Shown here one piece after another: positions 38,131-47,546 of a stretch of 64,000 nt of DNA (position 1 is the stretch's first letter; the number at the start of each line of letters is the position of its first letter). The translations under genes were made by a program, and so were the position numbers. Source of the DNA: VAZQ01 sp050179645 (GTDB taxonomy: Bacteria > Pseudomonadota > Alphaproteobacteria > Rhizobiales > Xanthobacteraceae); the NCBI GenBank assembly GCA_050179645.1, contig JBFXEX010000001.1, positions 1 through 64,000 of the forward strand, given 5' to 3'. The notes under the pieces were generated by a model that worked only from the letters and a program-made list of their open reading frames with translations, did no database searches and was not told where the DNA came from.

Positions 38131-38721
38131 TCAGGGAAATTTCGCACCCTGGGTGCGGCCGTGCAGCGTACGGTCGTCGTAGTCGCGCCGCCAGCGGCGC
38201 AGTTCCTTCATCAGGTTGTTGCCGAGGCGGTTCGCCGATTTCTCGAGCCCTTTGCAATCCTGGATGGGCGGCAGCCCGCCGATGCCGATCTCGATCTGGC
38301 GCGCGGTTTCGACAATCCTCTGCACGTGCCCATTCTGATGCTGCATGAGCTTGTCGGCATAGGCGGCGAAGGCCCGCTGCAGTGCGGCCGGCGCCTCGGC
38401 GCCCGCTTGCAGCCGCGGAAACCGCATCAGGATGTCCGCCTTCACGCTGGTGCCGGTAATCGCACAGTTCGGCAGGCCCCGGAACGTGAAGCGCCACGAG
38501 ATATTTGCGTAGGTCAGCGAATCGTAGCGCTTGCCGTCGCGGGTGTGGGTAGGACCGAGTTGATCGAGGCTCGCCCGGACCTGCTGCGGCGTCGAGCCGG
38601 CCACGTCGTAATAATCCATCTTCTTGCTGACGAGCGGCTCGGCGGAGGCGGCTGTCAGACCGACTACGAGCAGAAAAACGACAGACGCCGGGACCACAAC
38701 CTGGACACTCATAACGAGCAT
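38131..38721 (-). CDS. DUF922 protein with altered metal-protease motif
   Basis: 196 residues with a signal sequence to about 'LTAASAEP'. It is paralogous to the gene at 38784: shared 'YYDVxGxTxxxVRASL', 'FPRL' and 'GRTQGAKFP'/'GATQGARFP' ends. DUF922 proteins normally have an HExxH zinc-protease motif. Here it reads HQNGH (His128-Gln129-Asn-Gly-His132), so the general-base Glu is Gln through CAG at 38335-38337. Zinc binding may remain, but peptidase activity is not expected. It lies about 60 bases after the paralogue on the same strand. Confidence 0.8.
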   Translation of the reverse strand: MLVMSVQVVVPASVVFLLVVGLTAASAEPLVSKKMDYYDVAGSTPQQVRASLDQLGPTHTRDGKRYDSLTYANISWRFTFRGLPNCAITGTSVKADILMRFPRLQAGAEAPAALQRAFAAYADKLMQHQNGHVQRIVETARQIEIGIGGLPPIQDCKGLEKSANRLGNNLMKELRRWRRDYDDRTLHGRTQGAKFP

Positions 38722-38783
38722 TATTTGACGCTACCCGCGGGACGGCAAGGGGGCGGCGGGCGAAATCCGCGGGCGGCGGAGCG

Positions 38784-39386
38784 CTACTGCGGAAACCGGG
38801 CGCCCTGGGTGGCGCCGTGCCGGGTGAGCCGGTCGTAGTCGCTGTCGGCCTGGTTCGCTTCCTTGATCAGCGCATGGCCAAGATCGTTTGCCTTGGTGCG
38901 CAACGCGTCGCAGGTCGGCTCCGATGGCAGAGCCAGAATTCCGGCCTCGATCTTGCGGGCGGCGTCGATGGCGTTCTGCGCGTGGCCCTTCTCGTGCACC
39001 ATCAGCTTCTCGGTGTAGACGGCGAACGCCTTCACCAGCGACGACGACGTGGTCTCGTCGGTCTTCAGCCGTGGAAACGTAATGACGATCTTGACGTCGG
39101 TCGTAGCCGAGGTGATGCCGCAGGCGTTGCCGCGCTGCCGGTATTGGAATTTCCAATAGACGTGCCAGCGGCAGACCGCGTCGTATCGCTTGTTGTCGCT
39201 GCTGGACACCGGACCTTCGCGGTTCAGGCTCGCCCGCACCTCGCGTCCGGTGGCGCCGCTGACATCGTAGTAATGCACGGATTCGGAAACCGTGGGCTCG
39301 GCCAAAGCCGGCACAACGGCCGGCACCGCGGCCAGTATCGCGGCGGCTGCCACGACGCGGGCGACAACACACGGCAGCGCTGGCAT
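38784..39386 (-). CDS. DUF922 predicted zinc-dependent protease
   Basis: 200 residues from ATG 39386, with a signal peptide ending near 'VVPALAEP'. The motif HEKGH (His131-Glu132-Lys-Gly-His135) is intact, as expected for an active metalloprotease of the DUF922 family, and is preceded by 'YTEKLMV'. Paired Cys residues (in 'AVCRW', 'NACGI', 'PTCDA') suggest periplasmic disulfides. It is the first of two tandem paralogues; the second copy has lost the Glu. Confidence 0.8.
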   Translation of the reverse strand: MPALPCVVARVVAAAAILAAVPAVVPALAEPTVSESVHYYDVSGATGREVRASLNREGPVSSSDNKRYDAVCRWHVYWKFQYRQRGNACGITSATTDVKIVITFPRLKTDETTSSSLVKAFAVYTEKLMVHEKGHAQNAIDAARKIEAGILALPSEPTCDALRTKANDLGHALIKEANQADSDYDRLTRHGATQGARFPQ

Positions 39387-39485
39387 TGGCCCGTCTCCGC
39401 ACAGATCGGCGGCCGCTGGGATTGCCGACCACTCGGGCGGCAATATGGCTCGCGGGCGCGGCCCGGCGCGGTCAGCTTTGAGCAC

Positions 39486-40772
39486 TCACCGCTGAGCCAT
39501 CCTGAGCAGGACATCCTTCACCGGATATCTGGTCCAGGAGAAGGTGACGAAATCGCGGTGCCGGACGCCTTCACCGGTCGAGAGGAACGCCACGGTGCCC
39601 GGCTTCAGCGGTCCGTCGAGCTCGTCCTGGACCGGGATGCCCTTGGCGCGCAACGTCTGGGCGAGTTCGTCGTCGCGACGCTTCAGGTGCGCGGTGTAGG
39701 AACTGACGAAGAACGCATGGCGGTTCTTGACGATCCATGAGGCAAATTTGTCCAGGTGACTGTAGAGCGAATCGAGCATCACGACGCCGATGATGCGCTT
39801 GCCGAGCCCGCCGACGCTCAGGCTCGAAGCGGCGGTCTCGAACCCGCCGCTGTAGGAGACGATGACGACCGGCATCTTCGCGAAGATGTCCTCGGAACGC
39901 GGATCGCCATAGGCGTCGGCAAGCTGGCCGGCCGCTTCCGCCATGAACCGCTTCAGGCCGTCGCGCTCCCAGAATTTCCCGGCGCTGGAATCCGCGGCGT
40001 CGTAGGCAAGCTGCGGCGCGACCAGCACCGCGTTGGTCCCGGAATCGGAAATCTGCTTGGGCAGCAGTTGCCGGTCGCGGACGTCGCGCGCCAGCGTGGC
40101 GCCGTGACCGTGGAAGAACACCACAATGACGCCCGGCTTGCGCGCGTCGAAGCCCGCCGGCACGTGGACCAGCACCCGGTTGTCGCTGTACCGGCTGCCG
40201 CGCCCGCTCTTGCCGGAATACGGGAAGGCGGAATTGTCGAACCCGACCAGCCGGGTGTTCGCCTGCTTGACCACCGACATGCTCGGAATCGTCGGCGTCA
40301 GCGCCGCCACCTTGTAGGTCGTGGACGGGATCCTGACCGGACGTTCGACCGCCGTCTCGCGCGTCATGTGGGGAGCGAAAGCCATTCCGGGCGCGAACAC
40401 GACTTCGCGCGCCGTCTGGGGCGCATAGCCCATCGCAGCATATCGATCCGCGAAGGTATCCGGCAAAAACCGGTCCGCGAACGAATCCTTCGGCACCGGT
40501 CGCCCGATGGCGGCGGTACGGGGCGCGCGCGGAACGATTGTCTCGCCATTGGCGGCGGCAAAGCGCGTGGACGCCGATTTTTCCGCCTCGGCCCCGCCCT
40601 TGGTCTCGGACGTCTTGCAGCCCTGAAGAAGCAGGCACGACAGCACGATAAGCGCCGCCGACACAGCCGGCCGGCACCGCCACAAAGCTGTCCCGCGCGT
40701 CCCCAAAAGATCGCACAGGCGGCTGATGTTCGGGACGTTCGATCCCGCTGAAACCATCCCCAATAGTTCCAA
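39486..40772 (-). CDS. Lipoprotein with alpha/beta-hydrolase-like domain
   Basis: 428 residues. 'LIVLSCLLLQGCKTS' near residues 41-55 has a lipobox (LLQGC, Cys52), so the mature protein is probably lipid-anchored. The N-terminal region before it is long, and a TTG start at 40685 would give a more usual leader. The C-terminal half is hydrolase-like: 'PGVIVVFFHGHGATLARDV', nucleophile elbow 'VIVSYSGGFETAAS' (Ser in SYSGG) and a late 'GVRHRDF' His. Residues ~55-190 are low-complexity and Pro/Ala-rich. Substrate unknown. Confidence 0.65.
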   Translation of the reverse strand: MELLGMVSAGSNVPNISRLCDLLGTRGTALWRCRPAVSAALIVLSCLLLQGCKTSETKGGAEAEKSASTRFAAANGETIVPRAPRTAAIGRPVPKDSFADRFLPDTFADRYAAMGYAPQTAREVVFAPGMAFAPHMTRETAVERPVRIPSTTYKVAALTPTIPSMSVVKQANTRLVGFDNSAFPYSGKSGRGSRYSDNRVLVHVPAGFDARKPGVIVVFFHGHGATLARDVRDRQLLPKQISDSGTNAVLVAPQLAYDAADSSAGKFWERDGLKRFMAEAAGQLADAYGDPRSEDIFAKMPVVIVSYSGGFETAASSLSVGGLGKRIIGVVMLDSLYSHLDKFASWIVKNRHAFFVSSYTAHLKRRDDELAQTLRAKGIPVQDELDGPLKPGTVAFLSTGEGVRHRDFVTFSWTRYPVKDVLLRMAQR

Positions 40773-41070
40773 GCCAAACGGGCTGTGGGCGCGGCAACGC
40801 CGCCACCACTGGGACCACGTCTGTCTTTGGAACCCCCCGATCTTCCCGACGATATTGAAAACAATAGATTATGTCGGCATTGTGGGCCGCTTCGCAGGAC
40901 CCGGGGGACAAATCCGATGTCCGGCGGCCGACCGACGCCATCCGGACGACGTCAGAAACTTCAGCCAGGCTCATAAATCTTGATCCTCGCTAACCTACAG
41001 GCGCTTCCGGCGCAGTAATGCCTTCTTCACTATGTCTAAGGTCAAATGAGAAACGCGGGTTGGAGGATGC
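40773..41070. other. Divergent intergenic region
   Basis: 298 bases between the lipoprotein gene (minus) and the permease gene (plus). TTGGAGG occurs just before ATG 41071. A/T-rich stretches near 40855-40870 and 41025-41050 are candidate promoter sites. No gene seen. Confidence 0.45.
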
Positions 41071-42429
41071 ATGGCCGCCAATGAGGTTGGAAGTCCAGCT
41101 GGATCGGCCAGCACTCCGAAAGGTCCCCTAGCCGTTACGATGATGACAGCCACCGCAATCGTGGTGGCCGACATGATCGGCGTCGGCGTCTTCACCAGCC
41201 TTGGCTTCCAGGTTCAGGGAACTCCCTCCGGGTTTGCCTTGCTACTGCTCTGGGTGGTCGGCGGCTGCGTCGCCTTGTGCGGGGTCTTCTCCTACGGCGA
41301 ACTCGCCGCAATGTTTCCCCGCTCCAGTGGCGAGTACAACTTCCTGCGGCAGACCTATCACCCGGCCGTCGGTTTCATGGCGGGATGGTTATCGGCCACG
41401 GTCGGGTTTGCCGCCCCGGTGTCATTGGCCGCGATGGCGTTCGGCGAGTACGGCAAGGCGATCCTTCCGGGCGCCCCGCCGCTGGCGCTGGGCCTGGGCC
41501 TCGTTTGGATTGTCACGTTCGTCGGGGTACTCGGGCTCCAGCACAGCAGCAGATTTCAGATGGCCTGGACCCTGGCGAAAGTCGCCATGATCCTCGCTTT
41601 TCTGATCGCGGGATTTGCGATGGCAACGCCCCAGCCGATCTCGTTTCTGCCGACGGCCGGCGATTCCTCGCTTATTTTCAGTGGAGCATTCGCGATCAGC
41701 CTGGTGTTCGTGATGTATTCGTATTCCGGCTGGAACGCCGCAACCTACATCACCGGCGAAATGCAGGATCCGCAACGCAGCGTACCGCGCTCCCTGCTGT
41801 TCGGCACGCTGATCGTGATCTTCCTGTACGTCGCGCTCAACGCGCTCTTTCTCTACTCGACGCCGATCAATCAGCTCGCCGGGCAAATCGATGTCGCGGT
41901 CGTCGCGGGCAAGCATATTTTCGGCGACCTCGGCGGGCGCATCGTCGGCGGGCTGATCTGCATTGGTCTCATCTCCTCGGTCAGCGCGATGATGTGGATC
42001 GGCCCGCGCGTGACCTCCACGATGGGCGAGGACATCTCCATGCTGCGGGCCTTCGCCCGCCGGTCGGCGAGCGGCGTGCCGACCGTCGCGATCCTGTTTC
42101 AGGCGGCGGTCGCGACCGTGATGTTGCTGACCCAAAGCTTTGAAGCGGTTCTGGAATTCATCCAGTTCGCGCTCCTGACGTGCTCGTTTCTCGCGGTGCT
42201 CGGCGTCGTGAAACTGCGCATCACCCGGCCCGACCTGCCGCGACCTTATCGCGCCTGGGGATATCCGGTGACGCCCCTGATCTTCCTGTCGGTGACGGGA
42301 TTCATGATGTACTACCTGTTGACGCAACGGCCGGTCCAATCGCTGATCGGCGTACTGATGATGGCCTCGGGCCTCGCACTCTATTACCTTTCACGAACCC
42401 GGATGTTCCGGGTCGCAACCCCCACGTGA
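41071..42429 (+). CDS. APC-superfamily amino acid permease
   Basis: 452 residues with 12 predicted helices. The first helix has 'IVVADMIGVGVFTSLGFQ' (residues ~30-47), the substrate-binding break 'GxGxF' of the APC fold. Later come 'YGELAAMFPRSSGEYNFL' and 'YSYSGWNAATYITGEMQDPQR', typical of the amino-acid/polyamine group. It imports or exchanges an amino acid or related amine across the inner membrane. A strong ribosome-binding site (GGAGG) is five bases before the start. The two secreted paralogues follow on the same strand after 12 bases. Confidence 0.92.
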   Translation: MAANEVGSPAGSASTPKGPLAVTMMTATAIVVADMIGVGVFTSLGFQVQGTPSGFALLLLWVVGGCVALCGVFSYGELAAMFPRSSGEYNFLRQTYHPAVGFMAGWLSATVGFAAPVSLAAMAFGEYGKAILPGAPPLALGLGLVWIVTFVGVLGLQHSSRFQMAWTLAKVAMILAFLIAGFAMATPQPISFLPTAGDSSLIFSGAFAISLVFVMYSYSGWNAATYITGEMQDPQRSVPRSLLFGTLIVIFLYVALNALFLYSTPINQLAGQIDVAVVAGKHIFGDLGGRIVGGLICIGLISSVSAMMWIGPRVTSTMGEDISMLRAFARRSASGVPTVAILFQAAVATVMLLTQSFEAVLEFIQFALLTCSFLAVLGVVKLRITRPDLPRPYRAWGYPVTPLIFLSVTGFMMYYLLTQRPVQSLIGVLMMASGLALYYLSRTRMFRVATPT

Positions 42430-42441
42430 GTTTGCACACCC

Positions 42442-43569
42442 ATGCTTCATCGTAGAATGATGATCGCCGGCGCCGCCAGCCTGTTGCTCGTGACCGCAGC
42501 GCCGCCGCTCGGCGCCGACGCCGTATCCCCGAACGATACTGCGCGCTTCCTTGCGGGCCTGCCGCCTGCCGCCGACTCGCCGCTTGCGGCGCTGACCAAG
42601 GACGGGGGTTGGCAGCAGCATGCCACGACGTTCAATTCGACCTTCGAGCGTGTCGAGAAGAGCCAACTCTCGCGCGTTCGCGCGTGGTCGGCGAGCCATC
42701 TGAACGAGCCAAAATCCACGCTGTTCTACATGTTCAGCGGCCCGGACTTCCTCTACGCCAACGCATTCTTTCCGAAGGCCAAGACTTACGTGCTGGCCGG
42801 TCTCGAGCCCGCCGGCTCGATACCCGACCTCACCAAGTTGCGTTCGCTCGGATCGGACCTGAACCAGCTTCGGAATTCGCTACGCTGGATCCTGCAATAC
42901 AGCTACTTCATCACCAGCCAGATGTCGTCGGATTTGCGCCGCGGCCGACTCACCGGCACGTTGCCGGTGCTGTACGTCTTCATGGCGCGCTCCGGCAAGA
43001 CGGTTCGCGAGGTCAGCTACGTCAAGCTCGATGAGACGGGCGCCCTGCAGCCGGATTCGGATACCAGCAAAAAAGTGCCGGCCCGCGGCGTCAAGATCGT
43101 GTTCGCTGACAGTGATGGCGAGGAGCGGACGCTCTATTACTTCAGCACCGACCTGTCCAACGGCGGCGTCGACGGTAGCAAGTTTCTCAGCTTCCTCGAG
43201 TCGCTGGGACCGGGGGACGGCTTCGTGAAAAGCGCGTCCTACCTGCCGCACAATCCGGGCTTCTCGAAGGTTCGCGACTTCCTGCTCGCCCAGAGCAACG
43301 CTATCGTACAGGACGATACCGGCATCCCGTTGGCCCGCTACGAAACCCAAAAATGGGAATTGCACCCGCACGGCAAGTATGTCGGCCCGATTCCGGTCTT
43401 CCGCGGCATGCACAACGCCAAATATGCCGCTTTGTTCAAGAATGCGCCGCCGATCGACTTCAGCCTTGGCTACCGCTGGAAGCCCAACCAGTCGAATTTG
43501 CTGCTGGCCATAAAGAAGCCGGGAATTTCGACGTCCATACAGCAGTTTGCTTCGGATTCGGCGCAATAG
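42442..43569 (+). CDS. Secreted protein of unknown function, tandem paralogue A
   Basis: 375 residues with a signal peptide (MLHRRMMIAGAASLLLVTAA). It aligns over its whole length with the protein at 43640: 'SPNDTARFLAGLPPAADSPL', 'LFYMFSGPDFLYANAFFPKA' and 'IPLARYETQKWELHPHGKYV' each have counterparts. No domain family is recognised. The conserved patches rich in aromatic residues suggest an ordered periplasmic domain. It starts 12 bases after the permease gene, so it may be co-transcribed. Confidence 0.75.
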   Translation: MLHRRMMIAGAASLLLVTAAPPLGADAVSPNDTARFLAGLPPAADSPLAALTKDGGWQQHATTFNSTFERVEKSQLSRVRAWSASHLNEPKSTLFYMFSGPDFLYANAFFPKAKTYVLAGLEPAGSIPDLTKLRSLGSDLNQLRNSLRWILQYSYFITSQMSSDLRRGRLTGTLPVLYVFMARSGKTVREVSYVKLDETGALQPDSDTSKKVPARGVKIVFADSDGEERTLYYFSTDLSNGGVDGSKFLSFLESLGPGDGFVKSASYLPHNPGFSKVRDFLLAQSNAIVQDDTGIPLARYETQKWELHPHGKYVGPIPVFRGMHNAKYAALFKNAPPIDFSLGYRWKPNQSNLLLAIKKPGISTSIQQFASDSAQ

Positions 43570-43639
43570 GGTGCGGACGTTTTCCGTATGACGGGCCCCG
43601 AGTGTACCGGATTGGGATCACCGACGTGAGTTCGCACCC

Positions 43640-44878
43640 ATGATTCAGCGCAGAACGATGATCGCCGCGATGGCCGGCCTGCTGCTTGCCACCGCAGCAC
43701 CCGCCCTCGCCGCCGACGCCGCGTCCCCGAACGACACGGCTCGCTTCCTCGCGGGGATGCCGCCGGCCGCGGATTCGCCGCTCGCCGCGCTGGCCAAGGA
43801 TGGGTCCTGGCAACAGCACGCCCGTAACTTCGACTCGGCATTCAATCGCGTCGATCAGGGCCAGCTCGCGCGCATTCGCACCTGGTCAAGCAGCCACGTC
43901 ACAAATCCGAGCCCGACCCTGTTCTACTTCTTCAGCGGTCCGGACTTTCTCTACGCCAACGCGTTTTATCCCAAGGCCAAGACCATCGTGATGGCGGGCC
44001 TGGAGCCGGTCGGGGCCGTGCCGGACCTCGCTGCGATGCGGGGCTCGATCGGTGGGGAATTGGCGCGCCTGCGCAGTTCGCTCAACACGATCCTGTCGGT
44101 CAGCTTCTTCATCACCAAGAGGATGAAGTCCGATCTGGGCTCCGGCCGGGTCAACGGCGCTTTGCCGATCCTCTACGTCTTCCTGGTGCGCTCGGGCTAC
44201 ACCATCCGCGAAGTCACGCCGGTCAGAGTCGATGCCGACGGCACCCTGCAAACGGGCGCCGATGCCGCCAAGAGCGGCCCGGCCCCCGGCATCAAGATCG
44301 TATTCGCTGGCAGCGACGGCGAGGCGCGGACGCTCTACTACTTCAGCACCAATCTTGCGGACGACGGCGTCAAGAACAGCAACTTCCTGAAGTTCTGCGA
44401 GACGCTCGCCCCCGGCGATGGCCTGATCAAAAGCGCGTCCTACCTGCTGCATTCGGGCGGCTTCAACCGTGTCCGCGACTTCCTGCTGGTCAACACCAAT
44501 GCGATGATCCAGGACGATTCCGGCATCCCGCTCGCTCACTACGCGCCACAGAAGTGGGATCTCCAGCCGTTCGGCCGCTATCTCGGTCCGATCGGAATTT
44601 TCCCGGGCCGCTACCAGCAGAAATACGCCGAGCTGTTCAAGAAGAGCCGCCCGATCGATTTCGGCATCGGCTATCGCCACCGGTCCAGCGAATCCAATCT
44701 GCTGCTTGCGGTCAAGAAAGCGCCCGTGACACTGGATCAGACTGAAGACAAGAGCGCCGAGGCGACGGCATCGACTCCTCCGGCCGAAGACGCAAAACCG
44801 GCACGCAAAAGAAAGGCCGCGCCGCGAAATTCCACGCGCGCCTGGCAATGGCCGGGTTTCGCTCCGCAGCGACGGTGA
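43640..44878 (+). CDS. Secreted protein of unknown function, tandem paralogue B
   Basis: 412 residues, paralogue of the preceding gene. The leader sequence upstream of both starts is also similar (GTGAGTT-GCAC-CCATG pattern), so the duplication included the ribosome-binding region. It carries a C-terminal extension of about 40 residues rich in Lys, Ala and Glu that ends 'RKRKAAPRNSTRAWQWP', absent from copy A. Signal peptide cleavage is predicted near 'PALAADA'. Function unknown. Confidence 0.75.
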   Translation: MIQRRTMIAAMAGLLLATAAPALAADAASPNDTARFLAGMPPAADSPLAALAKDGSWQQHARNFDSAFNRVDQGQLARIRTWSSSHVTNPSPTLFYFFSGPDFLYANAFYPKAKTIVMAGLEPVGAVPDLAAMRGSIGGELARLRSSLNTILSVSFFITKRMKSDLGSGRVNGALPILYVFLVRSGYTIREVTPVRVDADGTLQTGADAAKSGPAPGIKIVFAGSDGEARTLYYFSTNLADDGVKNSNFLKFCETLAPGDGLIKSASYLLHSGGFNRVRDFLLVNTNAMIQDDSGIPLAHYAPQKWDLQPFGRYLGPIGIFPGRYQQKYAELFKKSRPIDFGIGYRHRSSESNLLLAVKKAPVTLDQTEDKSAEATASTPPAEDAKPARKRKAAPRNSTRAWQWPGFAPQRR

Positions 44879-44942
44879 CGCGGCCGATCGCCGGTTTGAT
44901 GCGGGCCCAACGCTGCCCCTTACGAAATCGCGCGCGGCGAAG

Positions 44943-45356
44943 TCAGAATGCGACGCAGGCCCGCCGCACAATCACGCCGACCGACTCCTGGCGGAAGCTC
45001 CGCTTGTAGGCGTCGGCGATCTCGTTGAGACGGGCGAGGTCCTCGGCTTGGCCGGGCAACACGATCAGTACGATCTTGCTCGATTCGCGAATGATCTTGC
45101 GGCCGACCTTATCCCACCACTGGCCGGCAGCCTCGAACACGGTCAGTCCGTCCGGAAAGCGCGGCGTGATCTCGTTATCGACGAACAGCATCCACTGCTC
45201 CTCGCTCACCCCGACGCGTCCGCCAATGCTGCGCCCGAAGATCAGTTCGGCGACTTGTTGCGGTTTGTGGGCACCGGAGCACTCGATCAATTGGGCATCG
45301 GCGCTGCTTGGCAGGAGCCAGAGGATCAGCGCAGTTGCGAGGCTGGGCGAACGCAA
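44943..45356 (-). CDS. DUF3574-type secreted protein
   Basis: 137 residues with a signal sequence ending 'SSADAQ'. The core 'LIFGRSIGGRVGVSEEQWML', followed by 'FVDNEITPRFPDGLTVFEA', matches the DUF3574 pattern (ferredoxin-like fold, dimeric, function unknown). Two Cys (in 'ECSG' and 'RACVAF') could bridge. It ends close to the paralogue-B gene on the opposite strand and lies three bases after the murA stop on the same strand. Confidence 0.75.
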   Translation of the reverse strand: MRSPSLATALILWLLPSSADAQLIECSGAHKPQQVAELIFGRSIGGRVGVSEEQWMLFVDNEITPRFPDGLTVFEAAGQWWDKVGRKIIRESSKIVLIVLPGQAEDLARLNEIADAYKRSFRQESVGVIVRRACVAF

Positions 45357-45359
45357 GGA

Positions 45360-46649
45360 TCAGCCGCTGATGCGTTCGATCGCGGCGCCGCAGGCCGACA
45401 GCTTGTCTTCCAGCCGCTCGAAGCCGCGATCGAGATGATAGACCCGGTTGACCATGGTCTCGCCTTCGGCGGCCAGCGCGGCGATCACCAGCGAGACTGA
45501 GGCGCGCAGGTCGGTCGCCATCACCGGAGCGCCCTTGAGCCGGTCGACGCCTTCGATCGTGGCCTGCTCGCCGTCGAGGCGGATTTGGGCTCCGAACCGC
45601 GCCAGCTCCTGCACGTGCATGAAGCGGTTCTCGAAGATTGTCTCAGTGATGTGCGACGTGCCCTCGGCGCGGGTCATCAGCGCCATCAACTGGGCCTGCA
45701 GATCGGTCGGGAAGCCGGGGAACGGCTCGGTCGTGACTTCGACCGGCGCCAGCCGCTTGCCGTTGCGCGCCACCCGCAGGCCGCGGTTGGTCTCGTTGTA
45801 TTCCAGGCCGGCCTTGGCGAGAACGTCGAGCCCGCTCTGCAGCAGGTCGGCGCGGGCGTTCTCCAGCATCACGTCGCCGCCGGTCATCGCCACCGCCATC
45901 GCGTAGGTGCCGGTTTCGATCCGGTCCGGCAGCACGCGGTGACGCGCGCCATGCAGCCTCGGCACGCCCTCAACCACGATGCGCGAGGTGCCGGCGCCGT
46001 TGATCTTCGCGCCCATCTTGTTGAGACAGTCGGCGACGTCCTTGACCTCAGGCTCGCGCGCCGCATTCTCGATCACGGTGGTGCCTTCCGCCAGCGCCGC
46101 CGCCATCAGCGCCGTATGGGTTCCGCCTACCGTCACCTTGGGGAAGACGATTTCGCCGCCGCGCAGGCCATGCTTGGTCTTGGCGATGACGTAGCCGCGA
46201 TCGATGTCGATCTCGGCTCCGAGCCGTTCGAGCGCCATGATCAGCAGGTCGACCGGCCGGGTGCCGATGGCGCAGCCGCCCGGCAGCGACACTTTCGCCT
46301 CGCCGAAGCGCGCCAGCAGCGGCGCGACCACCCAAAAGCTGGCACGCATGCGCGACACCAGTTCATAAGGCGCCGTGGTGTCGATGATGTTGGCCGCCGA
46401 GATGTGCAGGGTCTGGCCGTCATACTGTGTCTCGCCCGGACGCTTGCCGCCGACCATGATGTCGACGCCGTGGTTGCCGAGGATGCGCTGCAGGAGATTG
46501 ACGTCCGCCAGCCGCGGGACATTGTCGAGGATCACCGTCTGGTCGGTGAGCATGCTGGCGATCATCAGCGGCAGCGTGGCGTTTTTGGCGCCGGAAATCG
46601 GGATCGTGCCCTTGAGCTTCTGCCCGCCCTGGATGCGGATGCGATCCAT
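45360..46649 (-). CDS. murA: UDP-N-acetylglucosamine 1-carboxyvinyltransferase
   Basis: 429 residues from ATG 46649, with GGGGAGGGGAG directly upstream. It catalyses the first step of peptidoglycan synthesis, enolpyruvyl transfer from PEP to UDP-GlcNAc, in the cytoplasm. Landmarks are 'ISGAKNATLPLM' (Lys22-Asn23) and the loop 'SLPGGCAIGTRP' with the PEP-reactive Cys126. A Cys at this position predicts fosfomycin sensitivity. The C-terminus 'YHLDRGFERLEDKLSACGA' is standard. The frame extends upstream, but that part lacks similarity. Confidence 0.97.
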   Translation of the reverse strand: MDRIRIQGGQKLKGTIPISGAKNATLPLMIASMLTDQTVILDNVPRLADVNLLQRILGNHGVDIMVGGKRPGETQYDGQTLHISAANIIDTTAPYELVSRMRASFWVVAPLLARFGEAKVSLPGGCAIGTRPVDLLIMALERLGAEIDIDRGYVIAKTKHGLRGGEIVFPKVTVGGTHTALMAAALAEGTTVIENAAREPEVKDVADCLNKMGAKINGAGTSRIVVEGVPRLHGARHRVLPDRIETGTYAMAVAMTGGDVMLENARADLLQSGLDVLAKAGLEYNETNRGLRVARNGKRLAPVEVTTEPFPGFPTDLQAQLMALMTRAEGTSHITETIFENRFMHVQELARFGAQIRLDGEQATIEGVDRLKGAPVMATDLRASVSLVIAALAAEGETMVNRVYHLDRGFERLEDKLSACGAAIERISG

Positions 46650-46759
46650 GCTCCCCTCCCCCGATTTGCCGCGAATGCGGACCGATCCGGCGCTCAGCCT
46701 GGACGCGGAATCGCCAAAGCCCGGCAAGAGCCCCAAAGCACCGCCTCGCCGGACGACCT

Positions 46760-46948
46760 CTAGGGCTTATCGTCGCCAATTCCGGCGGAATCGTGGGTTC
46801 CGGGGGGCCGGTCGGTTCCTCCGGCCGCCGCCCGGCTGCGGGCCTGCGCCTTGCGCCGGCGCAGGTTCTCGCGCAGCGCCGCGGCCCGGCGCGCCTGCTC
46901 CTGCGCCTTGTGGTTATTGGTGATTTTGTGCGCTTCGGAATTAGCCAT
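46760..46948 (-). CDS. Small basic conserved protein upstream of murA
   Basis: 62 residues from ATG 46948 (an in-frame ATG seven codons upstream is possible). It is a helical, charged sequence 'NNHKAQEQARRAAALRENLR' followed by a Gly/Pro-rich tail ending GDDKP. No family is recognised with confidence. It lies upstream of murA on the same strand, a position where small basic proteins are often found in Rhizobiales. Coding is plausible from composition only. Confidence 0.5.
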   Translation of the reverse strand: MANSEAHKITNNHKAQEQARRAAALRENLRRRKAQARSRAAAGGTDRPPGTHDSAGIGDDKP

Positions 46949-47030
46949 AACGAGAAGAGGTTGCGCCATTTCCGGCCCTGTGGCAAGGATCGCGCCACTC
47001 GCGGGCCCTCCTCGCAGGCTCCCGCGCGAC

Positions 47031-47105
<75 letters not shown>

Positions 47106-47546
47106 TTAAAGCCCCTGAAATATGGGCCTTTCTGCTAGGGCACTCCCGTTTCCCCCACTCTTCGCATGCGAACGAAACGGGATTTCGCGTGCCAAATTGG
47201 GGGAAATCTAGGGGACTTCATTCGCTGAATGTTCTCACAACCGAGCGGGGACACGCATGACCGCGCAACCGATAGCAATCACGAATCGCGCGGACTTCAA
47301 GTTCTGGGCATTCTGACAAGCCGGACCATCACAAGCTGCTTCGTGAGATCATTTTCCTCAACCGAGAAACCGCGCCAGTGGCTCTTGCTCTCCCGCGCCG
47401 ATCTTCAGCAGCGGCGAAGGCCGCTACTGCGTAACGATGAGCGGTCCGATGTTCCGATTCACAACTCAGAAGCTGCGCGCCATGATCACGGCCGTACGGA
47501 CAACCGCTCAACGCATTACCGATGAGCTGAAAGCGACTGACTATTA
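47106..47546. other. Accessory DNA after tRNA-Thr, with a possible 36-codon frame at 47437-47547
   Basis: About 440 bases with no family-recognisable gene. The part at 47140-47220 has repeated runs of C and G (GTTTCCCCC, TTGGGGGAAATCTAGGGG). A frame from ATG 47437 encodes 36 residues ending 'TTAQRITDELKATDY'; its stop TAG falls exactly on the left junction of the IS element. It could be the end of a small gene or an insertion remnant. Confidence 0.4.
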
